A stretch of 64,000 nucleotides of DNA from Pseudomonadales bacterium. Its GTDB lineage: Bacteria > Pseudomonadota > Gammaproteobacteria > Pseudomonadales > Halieaceae. The notes under the pieces were generated by a model, which was given only the letters and a program-made list of their open reading frames with translations, was not told the origin of the DNA and made no database searches. Within the stretch, counting starts at the first letter, position 1; the number at the start of each line of letters is the position of its first letter. Where the stretch lies: contig JACKNU010000001.1 in NCBI GenBank assembly GCA_024234675.1, positions 310,001 through 374,000 of the forward strand, written 5' to 3'. Below are positions 8,072 to 17,099 of the stretch, piece after piece. The position numbers and the translations under genes are program-made.

Positions 8072-9313
8072 GTGGGACTGCGCAAGATTCTTGACGATAT
8101 CGAACATCATTTCCAGGAAGGGGGGCGCTACCAGAAGTGGTTCGCCCTGTACGAGGTATTCGATACCTTCCTGTACGCGCCCAACAGCGTCACCCGCTCC
8201 ACCGCGCATGTGCGCGACGGGGTAGACCTCAAGCGCATCATGATCACCGTCTGGCTGGCGGCCTTTCCCGCCATGTTCTACGGCATGTACAACCTGGGCC
8301 TGCAGTCCTACGAAGTGATGCCCGAGTGGCAGCGCATGGAGGGCCTGGAGGGCTGGCGCGGCTACCTCATCAGTATGCTCAGCGGCTACGATCCCGGCAG
8401 TATCTGGGACTGCTTCTGGTTCGGGGCGGTGTATTTTCTGCCCATTTATATCGTCACCTTCCTGGTGGGGATCAGCTGGGAGATCCTGTTCGCCATCCGG
8501 CGCGGCCACGAGGTGAACGAGGGCTTCTTCGTCACCTCCATCCTGTTCGCGCTCACCTGTCCCCCGGACATTCCCCTGTGGCAGGTGGCCCTGGGTATCA
8601 GTTTCGGCGTGGTGATCGGCAAGGAAGTGTTCGGCGGCACCGGCAAGAACTTCCTCAACCCGGCCCTCACCGGCCGCGCTTTCCTGTACTTCGCCTACCC
8701 GGCACAGATGTCCGGCGATACCGTGTGGCGTGCCTTCGATGGCTACACCGCCGCCACCACCGTGCTGGAGGCCGATGCCTATACCGGCCCCACCGCCCTG
8801 TCGCTGGCGGCGTCCAAGGGCATGGAGGCCCTGCAGCAGCAGTGGAGCTGGATGGAGGCCTTCCTGGGCTCGATACCCGGCTCCATCGGTGAGACCTCCA
8901 CCCTGGCCATCTTCATAGGCGGTGTCCTGCTGCTGCTCACCCGGGTCGCCTCCTGGCGCATCATGGCGGGCGTCATGCTGGGCATGATCGGCCTGTCCAC
9001 CCTGTTCAACGTGGTCGGCTCCGACAGTAACCTGTCTTTTGCCATGCCCTGGTACTGGCACCTGGTGACCGGCGGTTTCGCCTTCGGCATGGTGTTCATG
9101 GCCACCGACCCGGTTTCCGCCGCCATGACCGATACCGGCAAGTGGGTATTCGGTATCCTAATAGGGGTGATGACGGTGCTGATACGGGTGGTCAACCCGG
9201 CTTTCCCCGAGGGCATCATGCTGGCGATCCTGTTTGCCAACCTGTTCGCCCCGCTGATCGACCACTTCGTGGTCCAGGCCAATATCAAACGGAGGCTTGC
9301 ACGTGTCCAGTAA
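8072..9313 (+). CDS. nqrB: Na+-NQR subunit B (covalent-FMN membrane subunit)
   Basis: An integral membrane subunit of 413 residues with about ten helices, starting at GTG 8072. NqrB carries an FMN attached to a threonine by ApbE and takes part in sodium translocation. KNFLNPALTGRAFLYFAYPAQ and WMEAFLGSIPGSIGE are typical. The flavin-attachment site, normally Dxx(S/T)GAT, is odd: residues 223-234 (DGYTAATTVLEA) and 235-246 (DAYTGPTALSLA) look like two diverged copies of the same segment, each one residue off the motif (G to A in the first, A to P in the second). Which threonine, T229 or T241, carries FMN is unclear. Confidence 0.96.
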   Translation: MGLRKILDDIEHHFQEGGRYQKWFALYEVFDTFLYAPNSVTRSTAHVRDGVDLKRIMITVWLAAFPAMFYGMYNLGLQSYEVMPEWQRMEGLEGWRGYLISMLSGYDPGSIWDCFWFGAVYFLPIYIVTFLVGISWEILFAIRRGHEVNEGFFVTSILFALTCPPDIPLWQVALGISFGVVIGKEVFGGTGKNFLNPALTGRAFLYFAYPAQMSGDTVWRAFDGYTAATTVLEADAYTGPTALSLAASKGMEALQQQWSWMEAFLGSIPGSIGETSTLAIFIGGVLLLLTRVASWRIMAGVMLGMIGLSTLFNVVGSDSNLSFAMPWYWHLVTGGFAFGMVFMATDPVSAAMTDTGKWVFGILIGVMTVLIRVVNPAFPEGIMLAILFANLFAPLIDHFVVQANIKRRLARVQ

Positions 9314-10076
9314 TGACAGCACCGTTAAAACGCTGGTGGTCGCCTTTTCCCTGAGTATCGTCTGCGCGATTTTCGTATCCACCGCCGCGGTAGTACTGCA
9401 GCCCGCCCAGGAGATCAACAAGACCCTGGACCGCAAGCGCAATATCCTGGCGGCCGCCGGTATGCTGGAGGAGGGCAAGAGCGTCGAGGAGCAGTTTTCC
9501 CAGGTTTCCACGCGGCTCGTAGACCTGAGCACCGGCAAGTTCGTTGAGGATATGGACCCCCAGGGCTACGACCAGCGCAAGGCCGCCAAGGATCCCAAGG
9601 CCTCCACCAAACTCTCCGATGAGGAAGACATCGCCAACATAGGCCGCCGCGAGAACTACTCGCTGGTGTACGTGGTCGAGGACTCCGCCGGCGAGTTGGA
9701 GAAAATCATCCTGCCGGTACGCGGCTACGGCCTGTGGTCAACGATGTACGGCTTTATCGCCCTGGAACAGGACGTCAACACCGTGGCCGGGCTCGGTTTT
9801 TACGAGCACGGCGAGACCCCCGGGCTGGGTGGTGAGGTGGACAACCCGCGCTGGAAAGGCATGTGGCCCGGCAAACAGGTATACCGCGACGGGGATGTGG
9901 AACTGGGCCTGGTCAAGGGCTCTGTCGACCCGGACAGCGACAATGCCGCCTGGCAGGTCGATGGACTGGCGGGCGCCACCCTGACCTCCCGCGGCGTTAC
10001 CAACCTGGTGCATTTCTGGCTGGGCGAAAACGGCTTTGAACCCTTCCTCAACAACCTGCAAGCAGGGGAGGCATAA
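9303..10076 (+). CDS. nqrC: Na+-NQR subunit C (covalent FMN)
   Basis: The single-helix, mostly periplasmic flavoprotein subunit, 257 residues. GTG 9303 is chosen because GGAGG at 9291-9295 is correctly spaced from it and it gives the familial N-terminus MSSNDSTVKT; a TTG at 9297 is too close to the ribosome-binding site. A transmembrane helix covers about residues 10-32. The ApbE target site is DGLAGAT, with T226 as the predicted FMN-bearing residue. The gene overlaps nqrB by 11 bp and is followed two bases later by nqrD. Confidence 0.95.
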   Translation: MSSNDSTVKTLVVAFSLSIVCAIFVSTAAVVLQPAQEINKTLDRKRNILAAAGMLEEGKSVEEQFSQVSTRLVDLSTGKFVEDMDPQGYDQRKAAKDPKASTKLSDEEDIANIGRRENYSLVYVVEDSAGELEKIILPVRGYGLWSTMYGFIALEQDVNTVAGLGFYEHGETPGLGGEVDNPRWKGMWPGKQVYRDGDVELGLVKGSVDPDSDNAAWQVDGLAGATLTSRGVTNLVHFWLGENGFEPFLNNLQAGEA

Positions 10077-10078
10077 CC

Positions 10079-10741
10079 ATGGATACAGTCAAGGAAACGC
10101 TGACAGCGCCGATCTTCCGGAACAACCCCATCGCCCTGCAGATTCTCGGCATCTGCTCGGCGCTGGCGGTGACCTCGTCGCTGCAGGTCACGCTGGTCAT
10201 GTGCGTGGCGTTGACCGTGGTAACGGCCTTCTCCAGCTTCTTCGTGTCCAGCATTCGCCACCATATTCCAGGCAGCATCCGCATTATCGTGCAGATGGTG
10301 ATCATCGCCTCCCTGGTCATCGTGGTGGACCAGTTTCTCAAGGCCTACGCCTACGATATCAGCAAGCAGCTGTCAGTGTTCGTGGGCCTGATCATCACCA
10401 ACTGCATCGTCATGGGGCGGGCCGAAGCCTTCGCCATGAAAAACCCGCCTGTGGCCAGCTTTATCGACGGTGTCGGCAACGGTCTCGGCTACAGTGTGGT
10501 GCTGATCGCGGTAGCGGTGGTGCGCGAATTGTTCGGCGCCGGCAAGCTGATGGGCATCGAGATACTGCCGCTGGTGACAGAGGGCGGCTGGTACAACCCC
10601 AACGGCCTGTTGCTGCTGCCGCCCAGCGCGTTTTTCCTCATCGGCCTGTTTATCTGGGCCCTGCGCAGTGTCAAGAAGGAGCAGGTGGAGGCGCCGGATT
10701 ACAAGCTCGCCCCGCACCAGCCGGCACGGGAGGGCGTGTAA
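10079..10741 (+). CDS. nqrD: Na+-NQR subunit D
   Basis: A six-helix membrane protein of 220 residues, homologous to NqrE and RnfA/RnfE. It starts MDTVKETLTAPIFRNNPIA, and the mid-membrane segment NCIVMGRAEAFAMKN holds the cysteine that, with its NqrE partner, binds an intramembrane iron centre in characterised enzymes. The stop TAA directly abuts the ATG of nqrE. Nothing unusual. Confidence 0.96.
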   Translation: MDTVKETLTAPIFRNNPIALQILGICSALAVTSSLQVTLVMCVALTVVTAFSSFFVSSIRHHIPGSIRIIVQMVIIASLVIVVDQFLKAYAYDISKQLSVFVGLIITNCIVMGRAEAFAMKNPPVASFIDGVGNGLGYSVVLIAVAVVRELFGAGKLMGIEILPLVTEGGWYNPNGLLLLPPSAFFLIGLFIWALRSVKKEQVEAPDYKLAPHQPAREGV

Positions 10742-11350
10742 ATGGAATACTACCTGAGTCTTTTTATTCGCTCGATCTTCATCGACAACATGGCGCTGGC
10801 CTTCTTCCTGGGCATGTGTACCTTCCTCGCCATCTCCAAGAAGATCCAGGCGGCGCTGGGCCTGGGCATTGCCGTCACCGTGGTGCTGGCCATCACGGTG
10901 CCGGTCAACAACCTGATCTACACCTATCTGCTGGCGGATGGCGCCCTGGCCTGGGCCGGCTACCCGGACCTTAACCTGAGTTTCCTCGGGCTGCTGTCCT
11001 ATATCGGGGTGATCGCGGCGCTTGTCCAGATCCTGGAGATGTTTCTCGATAAGTTTGTCCCGGCATTGTACAACGCCCTGGGCGTATTCCTGCCGTTGAT
11101 TACCGTGAACTGCGCTATCCTCGGCGCTTCCCTGTTCATGGTGGAGCGCGACTACAACTTTGCCGAGAGTGTGGTATTCGGCGCCGGTTCCGGGGTGGGC
11201 TGGGCCCTGGCGATCGTCGCCCTGGCGGGGATACGCGAAAAGCTGAAGTACTCGGATGTGCCCGAAGGCCTGCAGGGCCTGGGGATCACCTTCATCGCGG
11301 TGGGCCTGATGTCACTGGGTTTTATGTCCTTCGGCGGCATCGATATCTAA
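10742..11350 (+). CDS. nqrE: Na+-NQR subunit E
   Basis: A six-helix membrane subunit of 202 residues, paralogous to NqrD and inserted in inverted topology. It begins MEYYLSLFIRSIFIDNMALAF, with the conserved FLGMCTF and VNCAILGASLFM segments supplying the cysteines for the shared iron site. It sits between nqrD (zero gap) and nqrF (16 bp). Complete and of normal length. Confidence 0.96.
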   Translation: MEYYLSLFIRSIFIDNMALAFFLGMCTFLAISKKIQAALGLGIAVTVVLAITVPVNNLIYTYLLADGALAWAGYPDLNLSFLGLLSYIGVIAALVQILEMFLDKFVPALYNALGVFLPLITVNCAILGASLFMVERDYNFAESVVFGAGSGVGWALAIVALAGIREKLKYSDVPEGLQGLGITFIAVGLMSLGFMSFGGIDI

Positions 11351-11366
11351 GCGGGATTGAACTGAT

Positions 11367-12590
11367 ATGGATATGACAATTGTATACGGCGTCAGCATGT
11401 TCACCGTCATCGTGCTGGTGCTGGTGGCCATCATTCTCGCCGCCCGCTCGGCGCTGGTCAGTTCCGGCGCTGTGCAGATAGAAATCAACGGCGAAAAGAC
11501 CATCACGGTACCGGCCGGCGGCAAGCTGCTGCAGACGCTCTCCGAGGCGGACCTGTTCCTGCCCTCCGCCTGCGGCGGTGGCGGTACCTGCGCGCAGTGC
11601 AAGTGCATCATTGAGGAGGGCGGCGGTGCCATGCTGCCCACCGAGGAAACGCACTTCACCAAGCGCGATGCCGCCGAGGGTTGGCGCCTGAGCTGCCAGG
11701 TGGCGGTCAAGCAGGACATGAAAATCGAGGTGCCGGAAGAGGTGTTCGGCGTCAAGCAGTGGGAGTGCACGGTGGAGTCCAATCCCAACGTGGCCACGTT
11801 CATCAAGGAGCTGACCCTGCGCCTGCCCGAGGGCGAGAGCGTCGATTTTCGCGCCGGCGGCTATGTGCAGCTGGAATGTCCCCCGCACCACGTGAAGTAT
11901 TCCGATTTCGATATCGAGGAGGAGTACCGGGGCGACTGGGAACACTTCGGCTTTTTCAAGCTGGAGTCGGTGGTGAAGGAAACCACGATCCGCGCGTACT
12001 CCATGGCCAACTACCCCGAGGAAAAAGGCCTGGTCAAGTTCAACATCCGTATCGCCACGCCGCCCCCTGGCAGCCAGGGCATCCCCCCCGGGATCATGTC
12101 GTCCTGGGTGTTCAATCTCAAGCCCGGTGACAAGGTCAAGGTCTACGGCCCCTTCGGCGAGTTCTTCGCCAAGGACACCGATGCCGAAATGGTGTTCATC
12201 GGCGGCGGCGCGGGCATGGCGCCCATGCGTTCGCACCTGTTCGACCAGCTCAAGCGGCTGCACAGCAAGCGCAAGATCTCCTTCTGGTACGGTGCGCGCT
12301 CCCTGCGGGAAATGTTCTACCAGGACGAGTACGACCAGCTCGCTGCGGAGAACGACAACTTCGAGTGGCACGTGGCCCTGTCCGATCCACAGCCCGAGGA
12401 CAACTGGGAAGGTTACACCGGCTTCATCCACAACGTGCTCTACAACGAGTACCTGAAGAATCACCCGGCGCCCGAGGACTGCGAATACTACATGTGCGGT
12501 CCGCCCATGATGAATGCCGCGGTTATCCAGATGCTCACCGAGCTGGGCGTTGAACCCGAGAACATATTGCTAGATGACTTCGGCGGCTGA
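11367..12590 (+). CDS. nqrF: Na+-NQR subunit F, NADH-oxidising ferredoxin reductase
   Basis: NqrF, 407 residues, takes electrons from NADH and passes them through FAD and a [2Fe-2S] cluster to the rest of the complex. One N-terminal helix (about 5-25) anchors it. The ferredoxin-type cluster ligands are C69, C75, C78 and C110. The FAD-binding motif RAYSMANYP and the NADH-binding segments GGGAGMAPMRSHLFDQL and YYMCGPPMMNAAV are intact. The gene ends LDDFGG. An intrinsic terminator follows eight bases after the stop, and the apbE reading frame has already begun inside the last 17 bp. Confidence 0.97.
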   Translation: MDMTIVYGVSMFTVIVLVLVAIILAARSALVSSGAVQIEINGEKTITVPAGGKLLQTLSEADLFLPSACGGGGTCAQCKCIIEEGGGAMLPTEETHFTKRDAAEGWRLSCQVAVKQDMKIEVPEEVFGVKQWECTVESNPNVATFIKELTLRLPEGESVDFRAGGYVQLECPPHHVKYSDFDIEEEYRGDWEHFGFFKLESVVKETTIRAYSMANYPEEKGLVKFNIRIATPPPGSQGIPPGIMSSWVFNLKPGDKVKVYGPFGEFFAKDTDAEMVFIGGGAGMAPMRSHLFDQLKRLHSKRKISFWYGARSLREMFYQDEYDQLAAENDNFEWHVALSDPQPEDNWEGYTGFIHNVLYNEYLKNHPAPEDCEYYMCGPPMMNAAVIQMLTELGVEPENILLDDFGG

Positions 12591-13638
12591 TACCCGAAGC
12601 CACCCGCAAGGGTGGCTTTTTTACTTCTGCTGCCTGCTGTGGACGGCCCTGCTGGCCGGCTGCCAGGGCGAGCCGGAATCCTTCACCCTCAGCGGCGAGA
12701 GCATGGGCACCACCTGGCACGTGACGTTGGTGCCGACAGCCGGCATGCCCGACAGGGCGGTGTTGCAGGCCGGTATCGAGGCGCAGCTGGAGCGGGTCAA
12801 CCAGAGCATGTCGACCTACAGGGAAGACTCGGAGATCAGCCGTTTCAATGCCCTGGCGCCGGATACCTGGTTCGAGGTGTCGGAGGATTTCCAGGCGGTA
12901 TTGTCCACGGCCATGGCGGTGGGCTGGCAAAGCGAGGGTGCCTACGACGTCACCGTGGGGCCACTGGTGGACCTGTGGGGTTTCGGTCCCGCCGGGCATG
13001 TCGGCACGCCCCCCTCGGATGACCGCATCACCGATGTGCTGGAGAACGTGGGCCAGGACAACCTGCGGCTGGACGGGGAGGAGGGTTACCGGCTGCTGAA
13101 AACCCGCCCGGTGAGCCTGGATTTTTCCTCCATCGCCAAGGGCTACGGGGTGGACCTGGTCGCCCGTTGGCTGGACGCCCAGGGGCTGGATCGCTACCTG
13201 GTGGAGGTGGGGGGGGAGATGCGCCTGTCCGGCATGAGTGGACGCGGCGATCCCTGGCGGGTTGCCATCGAGCGGCCCGAGAGCGCCCTGCGCACCGCCG
13301 AGCAGGCCATCAGTGTCACCGATGTGGCGATTGCCACCTCCGGGGACTACCGCAATTATTTCGAGGTGGACGGGCAGCGGTTTTCGCACAGCATCGACCC
13401 CCGCCGCGGCTACCCGGTAAGCCACGACCTGGTGTCCGTTACGGTGCTGGATAACAGCGCCATGCGCGCCGATGCCTGGGCCACCGCGCTGGTGGTGCTG
13501 GGCCAGGAACGGGCCATGGCGGTGGCCATGCAGCAGGGCTTGGCGGTATATTTCATCCAGCGGCAGGGCGACACGCTGCACAGCAGCCACAGCCCGGCCT
13601 TTGCGCCTTTCCTCGAAAACGGCGACAATGACCGGTAA
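12574..13638 (+). CDS. apbE: FAD:protein FMN transferase ApbE (lipoprotein)
   Basis: ApbE, 354 residues, uses FAD to attach FMN covalently to threonines of NqrB and NqrC. The lipobox LLAGC puts the lipidated cysteine at C30. The body begins FTLSGESMGTTWHVTL and includes VTVGPLVDLWGFGP, LDFSSIAKGYGVD and VEVGGEMRLSG, all family signatures, and HSIDPRRGYPV. The only credible start is ATG 12574, overlapping nqrF by 17 bp, because no ATG, GTG or TTG occurs between it and the lipobox. A perfect terminator hairpin therefore lies inside the signal-peptide codons, so apbE may be made at a fraction of the nqr level. Confidence 0.95.
   Translation: MTSAADTRSHPQGWLFYFCCLLWTALLAGCQGEPESFTLSGESMGTTWHVTLVPTAGMPDRAVLQAGIEAQLERVNQSMSTYREDSEISRFNALAPDTWFEVSEDFQAVLSTAMAVGWQSEGAYDVTVGPLVDLWGFGPAGHVGTPPSDDRITDVLENVGQDNLRLDGEEGYRLLKTRPVSLDFSSIAKGYGVDLVARWLDAQGLDRYLVEVGGEMRLSGMSGRGDPWRVAIERPESALRTAEQAISVTDVAIATSGDYRNYFEVDGQRFSHSIDPRRGYPVSHDLVSVTVLDNSAMRADAWATALVVLGQERAMAVAMQQGLAVYFIQRQGDTLHSSHSPAFAPFLENGDNDR
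12598..12622 (+). terminator. Intrinsic terminator after nqrF, inside apbE
   Basis: AGCCACCC, loop GCAA, and GGGTGGCT form a perfect 8-bp stem closed by a GNRA-type tetraloop and followed by an uninterrupted run of Ts (12617-12622). It lies just after the nqrF stop but within the coding region of apbE (about residues 9-17). Confidence 0.8.
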
Positions 13639-13668
13639 TTGGGGTCCAGTGGATTCCGGAGAGAGAAG

Positions 13669-13914
13669 ATGTCCTTATTCATAGTGAGCCTGCTTGTTAT
13701 CTGCCTGGTCATGGCGGCCATGGCGGTGGGGGTCATCAATGGCAGGGCCCCCATCAAGGGTTCCTGCGGCGGCATGGGTGCCCTGGGTATCGATACCGCC
13801 TGCGAAATTTGCGGGGGCGACCCCCAGCGCTGCGATGAAGAAACCCGCGACGGCGAGGTGGGCAAAAAAGTTCCCCAGCTGTACTACCGGGCTGACGATC
13901 CCGCTGACAAGTAG
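13669..13914 (+). CDS. nqrM: Na+-NQR maturation protein NqrM
   Basis: An 81-residue protein of the former DUF539 family. One N-terminal helix (about 3-22) is followed by four conserved cysteines, C33, C45, C48 and C55 (CGGMGALG then ACEICGG then QRC). NqrM is needed to deliver or insert the intramembrane iron centre of NqrD/E. ATG 13669 with GAGAGAAG just upstream is preferred over an in-frame ATG 30 bp earlier, which would add residues foreign to the family. It follows apbE by 30 bp and completes the locus. Confidence 0.93.
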   Translation: MSLFIVSLLVICLVMAAMAVGVINGRAPIKGSCGGMGALGIDTACEICGGDPQRCDEETRDGEVGKKVPQLYYRADDPADK

Positions 13915-13931
13915 TTTCCGGACACCCACAG

Positions 13932-15194
13932 GTGAGTTCCCGCGGCGGTTCCATCCTCCACTACGCCCCGTTTATAGGCACCCGTTACAGCTTCAGTCGC
14001 AAGCGCAATCGCTTTACCTCGGTCATCGCCATGGTATCCATGCTGGGCATGGTACTGGGCGTGGCCAGCCTGATCACAGTGCTGGCCATCATGAACGGCT
14101 TCGCCGGGGAACTGCGCGGTCGGATACTGTCCCTTGTACCCCATGGCTACGTCGCCAACGACGAGGACGGTATCCCGGACTGGCAGGCGCTGCAGGCCAC
14201 CCTGGCATCCCGGCCCGGGGTCGTGGCGGTATCGCCCTATATCAGTGACAAGGTGATCCTGACCAGCCCCAACAACCAGCGCGGGGCACTCCTGACCGCC
14301 ATAGACCCGGCCCTGGAGGCGCGGGTATCCAGCATTCCCGCGACGGTGACCAGCGGTTCCCTGGAATCCCTGGATGAGCCCGGTTTCAACGTCGTCCTGG
14401 GGGCGAGCCTGGCCCGCATGCTGCGGGTACAGTCCGGCGACTTTCTGGAGGTGACGGTGCCGCGCCTGACGGTGACCCCACTGGGCGTTTTTCCCCGCAG
14501 CAAGCGTCTGCAGGTGACCGGTCTGTTCGAGGTGGGCGCCCAGCCCGACTCCTTCCAGGCCTTCGTGTCGCTGAACTCCGGCCAGAAACTGTTGGGCATG
14601 CGCGATAGGGTGGACGGCCTGCAGCTGCGCACCACCGACCTGTTCCAGGCTCCGCAGATCATTGCCTCCCTGGGCGACGCGCTCCCCGGCGGTTACCAGG
14701 CCCGCGACTGGAGCCAGACCCAGGGCTCCCTGTTCCAGGCGGTAAAAATGGAGAAAGTCATGGTGAGCCTGCTGCTGCTCAGTGTGGTGGCGGTGGCGGC
14801 CTTCAACATCGTTTCCACCCTGGTCATGTCGGTGGCGGAAAAGCGCCGCGACATTGCCGTACTGCGCACCATGGGCGCCCGTGCCGCCGGCATCATGGTT
14901 ATCTTCGTGGCCCATGGTATCGCCCTGGCGGCGGTGGGCATTTCCGTGGGGGCGGCGCTGGGCGTGGGCCTGGCCCTGAATATTTCGCGGGTGACCGCGC
15001 TGACCGAGCGAGTTTTTGGCGTGAAACTGTTTGACCCGAGTGTGTACTTTATCAGCGAGTTACCGGCCGACCTGCAGTGGTCCGATGTGGGCGCGGTGGT
15101 GCTTGCCTCGCTGCTGCTGAGCCTGCTGGCCACCCTGTATCCGGCCTGGCGGGCTACCCGCATCGCGCCTGCGGAGGTGCTGCGCTATGAGTAA
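13932..15194 (+). CDS. lolC: Lipoprotein-releasing ABC transporter permease LolC
   Basis: A 420-residue inner-membrane permease of the LolCDE complex that extracts mature lipoproteins and hands them to LolA. The N-terminal helix region reads MVSMLGMVLGVASLITVLAIMNGF, then a large periplasmic domain (about 60-270), then three C-terminal helices from about 275. Both lol permeases here share this plan; the LolC name is given by position before lolD. The start is GTG 13932, with a weak ribosome-binding site. It ends within the lolD start region (8-bp overlap), indicating one operon. Confidence 0.9.
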   Translation: MSSRGGSILHYAPFIGTRYSFSRKRNRFTSVIAMVSMLGMVLGVASLITVLAIMNGFAGELRGRILSLVPHGYVANDEDGIPDWQALQATLASRPGVVAVSPYISDKVILTSPNNQRGALLTAIDPALEARVSSIPATVTSGSLESLDEPGFNVVLGASLARMLRVQSGDFLEVTVPRLTVTPLGVFPRSKRLQVTGLFEVGAQPDSFQAFVSLNSGQKLLGMRDRVDGLQLRTTDLFQAPQIIASLGDALPGGYQARDWSQTQGSLFQAVKMEKVMVSLLLLSVVAVAAFNIVSTLVMSVAEKRRDIAVLRTMGARAAGIMVIFVAHGIALAAVGISVGAALGVGLALNISRVTALTERVFGVKLFDPSVYFISELPADLQWSDVGAVVLASLLLSLLATLYPAWRATRIAPAEVLRYE

Positions 15195-15858
15195 GGTGGT
15201 ACTCGAATGCACGGGGCTGTCGCGGGTGTATGGCGACGGCGACCGGCTGGTCACCGTGCTGCGGGACGTGAACCTGAGCCTGTGCGCCGGCGAGAAAATT
15301 GCCGTCATCGGCGCCTCGGGTTCCGGCAAGTCCACGCTGCTCAACCTGCTGGGGGGGCTGGACAACCCCACCAGCGGCCGGGTACTGATGGCCGGGCGCG
15401 ACCTGGCGGCGCTGTCGGAGCGCGAGCTGTGCCGGTTGCGCAACCAGCGGCTGGGGTTTGTCTACCAGTTTCATCACCTGCTGCCGGAGTTCGACGCCCG
15501 AGAGAACGTCGCCATGCCCCTGTTGATAGGAGGGCTGAAGCGCGCCGACGCCGGGCGCCGGGCAGCCGCCATGCTGGACCGCGTGGGCATGTCCCATCGC
15601 CTCGACCACCGTCCCGGGCAGCTCTCCGGCGGTGAACGCCAGCGGGTCGCCATCGCCCGCGCCCTGGTGGGTGCACCGGATTGCGTGTTGATGGACGAGC
15701 CGACGGGCAACCTGGATCCCCACTCGGCGGGCCAGGTGCTGGAGTTGATCGACGAACTGGGCCAGGAGAGCGCCGCCTTCGTGGTGGTCACCCACGACCC
15801 GGCCATCGCCGGGCAGATGAATCGCATCCTGGAACTGCGCGACGGAAGCCTGGTATGA
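15187..15858 (+). CDS. lolD: Lipoprotein-releasing ABC transporter ATPase LolD
   Basis: The 223-residue cytoplasmic ATPase that powers LolC/LolE. Walker A (GASGSGKS) is at 42-49, the ABC signature LSGGERQR begins at 146, and Walker B is VLMDEPTGNLD. FVYQFHHLLPEF is the Q-loop region typical of LolD. It overlaps lolC at its 5' end and lolE (ATGA) at its 3' end. Confidence 0.96.
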   Translation: MSKVVLECTGLSRVYGDGDRLVTVLRDVNLSLCAGEKIAVIGASGSGKSTLLNLLGGLDNPTSGRVLMAGRDLAALSERELCRLRNQRLGFVYQFHHLLPEFDARENVAMPLLIGGLKRADAGRRAAAMLDRVGMSHRLDHRPGQLSGGERQRVAIARALVGAPDCVLMDEPTGNLDPHSAGQVLELIDELGQESAAFVVVTHDPAIAGQMNRILELRDGSLV

Positions 15859-17099
15859 GCCCGGGAGACCGCCTGCGGCTTGCCGCACGTTACACGTTTT
15901 CCCTGGGAGGCGGGCAGCTGTCCACCTTTCTTTCCAGCCTGTCCATGCTGGGCCTGGTGCTGGCCATCAGCCTGCTGGTCATCGTGTTATCAGTGATGAA
16001 TGGCTTCGACAAGGAGATGCGCGAGCGCATCCTGGGCATGGTGCCCCATGTGACGCTGCACTCTCACGCGCCGATAGCGGACTGGCGCCAGCAGGCGGCG
16101 CTGGTGGCGCAGCACCCCGATGTGCTGGAGGTTACCCCCTTCGTCGAGTTCGATGCCCTGTTCATGCGCGGCAACCAGATAGAAACCGCCCGGGGCCTAG
16201 GGTTGGCACGGGATGACGCGGCCGCAGTGGCGCGCCTGCTGGGCTCTCTGCCGCCGGCTGCCCTGGACCTGTTTCGGGAGCAGGAGGGCAGCCTGGTGCT
16301 CGGGGTGGGCATCGCCGACCGCCTGCAGGTCGTCCCGGGTGACGAGATCACCCTGATCGTGCCGGGCATCGGGCAGGGCGGCAACGTGCAGCCCACCCGC
16401 TTTGAGGTGGTGCGCCTGGCCGGGGTGCTGGAAACCCGCACCGAACTCGATGAGGTGGCGGCCATCGTGCCGCTGGCGCTGGCCTCGGAGCTGGCCGGCA
16501 TCGGCAGCGACGTCAACGGCCTGCGCATTGTGACCAGCGACCTGTTCGACGTGGCGCGTATCGGCTGGGAACTGGTGAACAATATGCCCCCCGGCTACTA
16601 CGCTACCAACTGGATGATGACCCACGGCAACCTGTACTCCGCCATCCAGCTGTCCCGGGACCTGATCACGGTGCTGCTGTTCTCCATCATCGCGGTGGCG
16701 GCCTTCAACGTGGTCTCCTCCCTGGTGCTGGTGGTCTTCGACAAGCAGGGCAACATCGCCATCCTGCGCACCCTGGGAGCCTCGCCCGCTGACATCGCCG
16801 CCATCTTCGTGCTGCAGGGCGCTATGATCGGCCTGGTCGGTGTGGTGCTGGGGGCTCTGCTGGGTGCACTGGGCAGCCTGGCGGTGCCGGATCTGGTGGC
16901 GGGCCTGGAGCAGTTGCTGGATATCAATTTCCTCAACACCGACGTGTACCCGGTGTCGTTCCTGCCGGTGGACCTGCTGCTGCGGGATGTGCTGCTGGTG
17001 AGCGGAATCGCCCTGGCCATGTGCGTGGTGGCCGCTATCTACCCGGCCCTGCGCGCGGCCCGCCTGGCGCCGGCGCTGGTTCTCAACCAGGATCGCTAG
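15855..17099 (+). CDS. lolE: Lipoprotein-releasing ABC transporter permease LolE
   Basis: The second permease of the complex, 414 residues, starting at ATG 15855, which overlaps the lolD TGA. The N-terminus MSPGDRLRLAARYTF leads into a first helix around ISLLVIVLSVMNGF. The periplasmic domain and three C-terminal helices match LolC in plan, including AAFNVVSSLVLVV. It ends AIYPALRAARLAPALVL, the standard MacB/LolE tail. It converges on the DUF2062 gene with a 17-bp overlap at the 3' ends. Confidence 0.92.
   Translation: MSPGDRLRLAARYTFSLGGGQLSTFLSSLSMLGLVLAISLLVIVLSVMNGFDKEMRERILGMVPHVTLHSHAPIADWRQQAALVAQHPDVLEVTPFVEFDALFMRGNQIETARGLGLARDDAAAVARLLGSLPPAALDLFREQEGSLVLGVGIADRLQVVPGDEITLIVPGIGQGGNVQPTRFEVVRLAGVLETRTELDEVAAIVPLALASELAGIGSDVNGLRIVTSDLFDVARIGWELVNNMPPGYYATNWMMTHGNLYSAIQLSRDLITVLLFSIIAVAAFNVVSSLVLVVFDKQGNIAILRTLGASPADIAAIFVLQGAMIGLVGVVLGALLGALGSLAVPDLVAGLEQLLDINFLNTDVYPVSFLPVDLLLRDVLLVSGIALAMCVVAAIYPALRAARLAPALVLNQDR

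Noticed and set aside
6533..9061. 842-codon open frame on the minus strand opposite nqrA/nqrB
   Set aside because: Low-complexity His/Gly/Gln-rich antisense translation caused by codon bias; nqrA and nqrB are certain.
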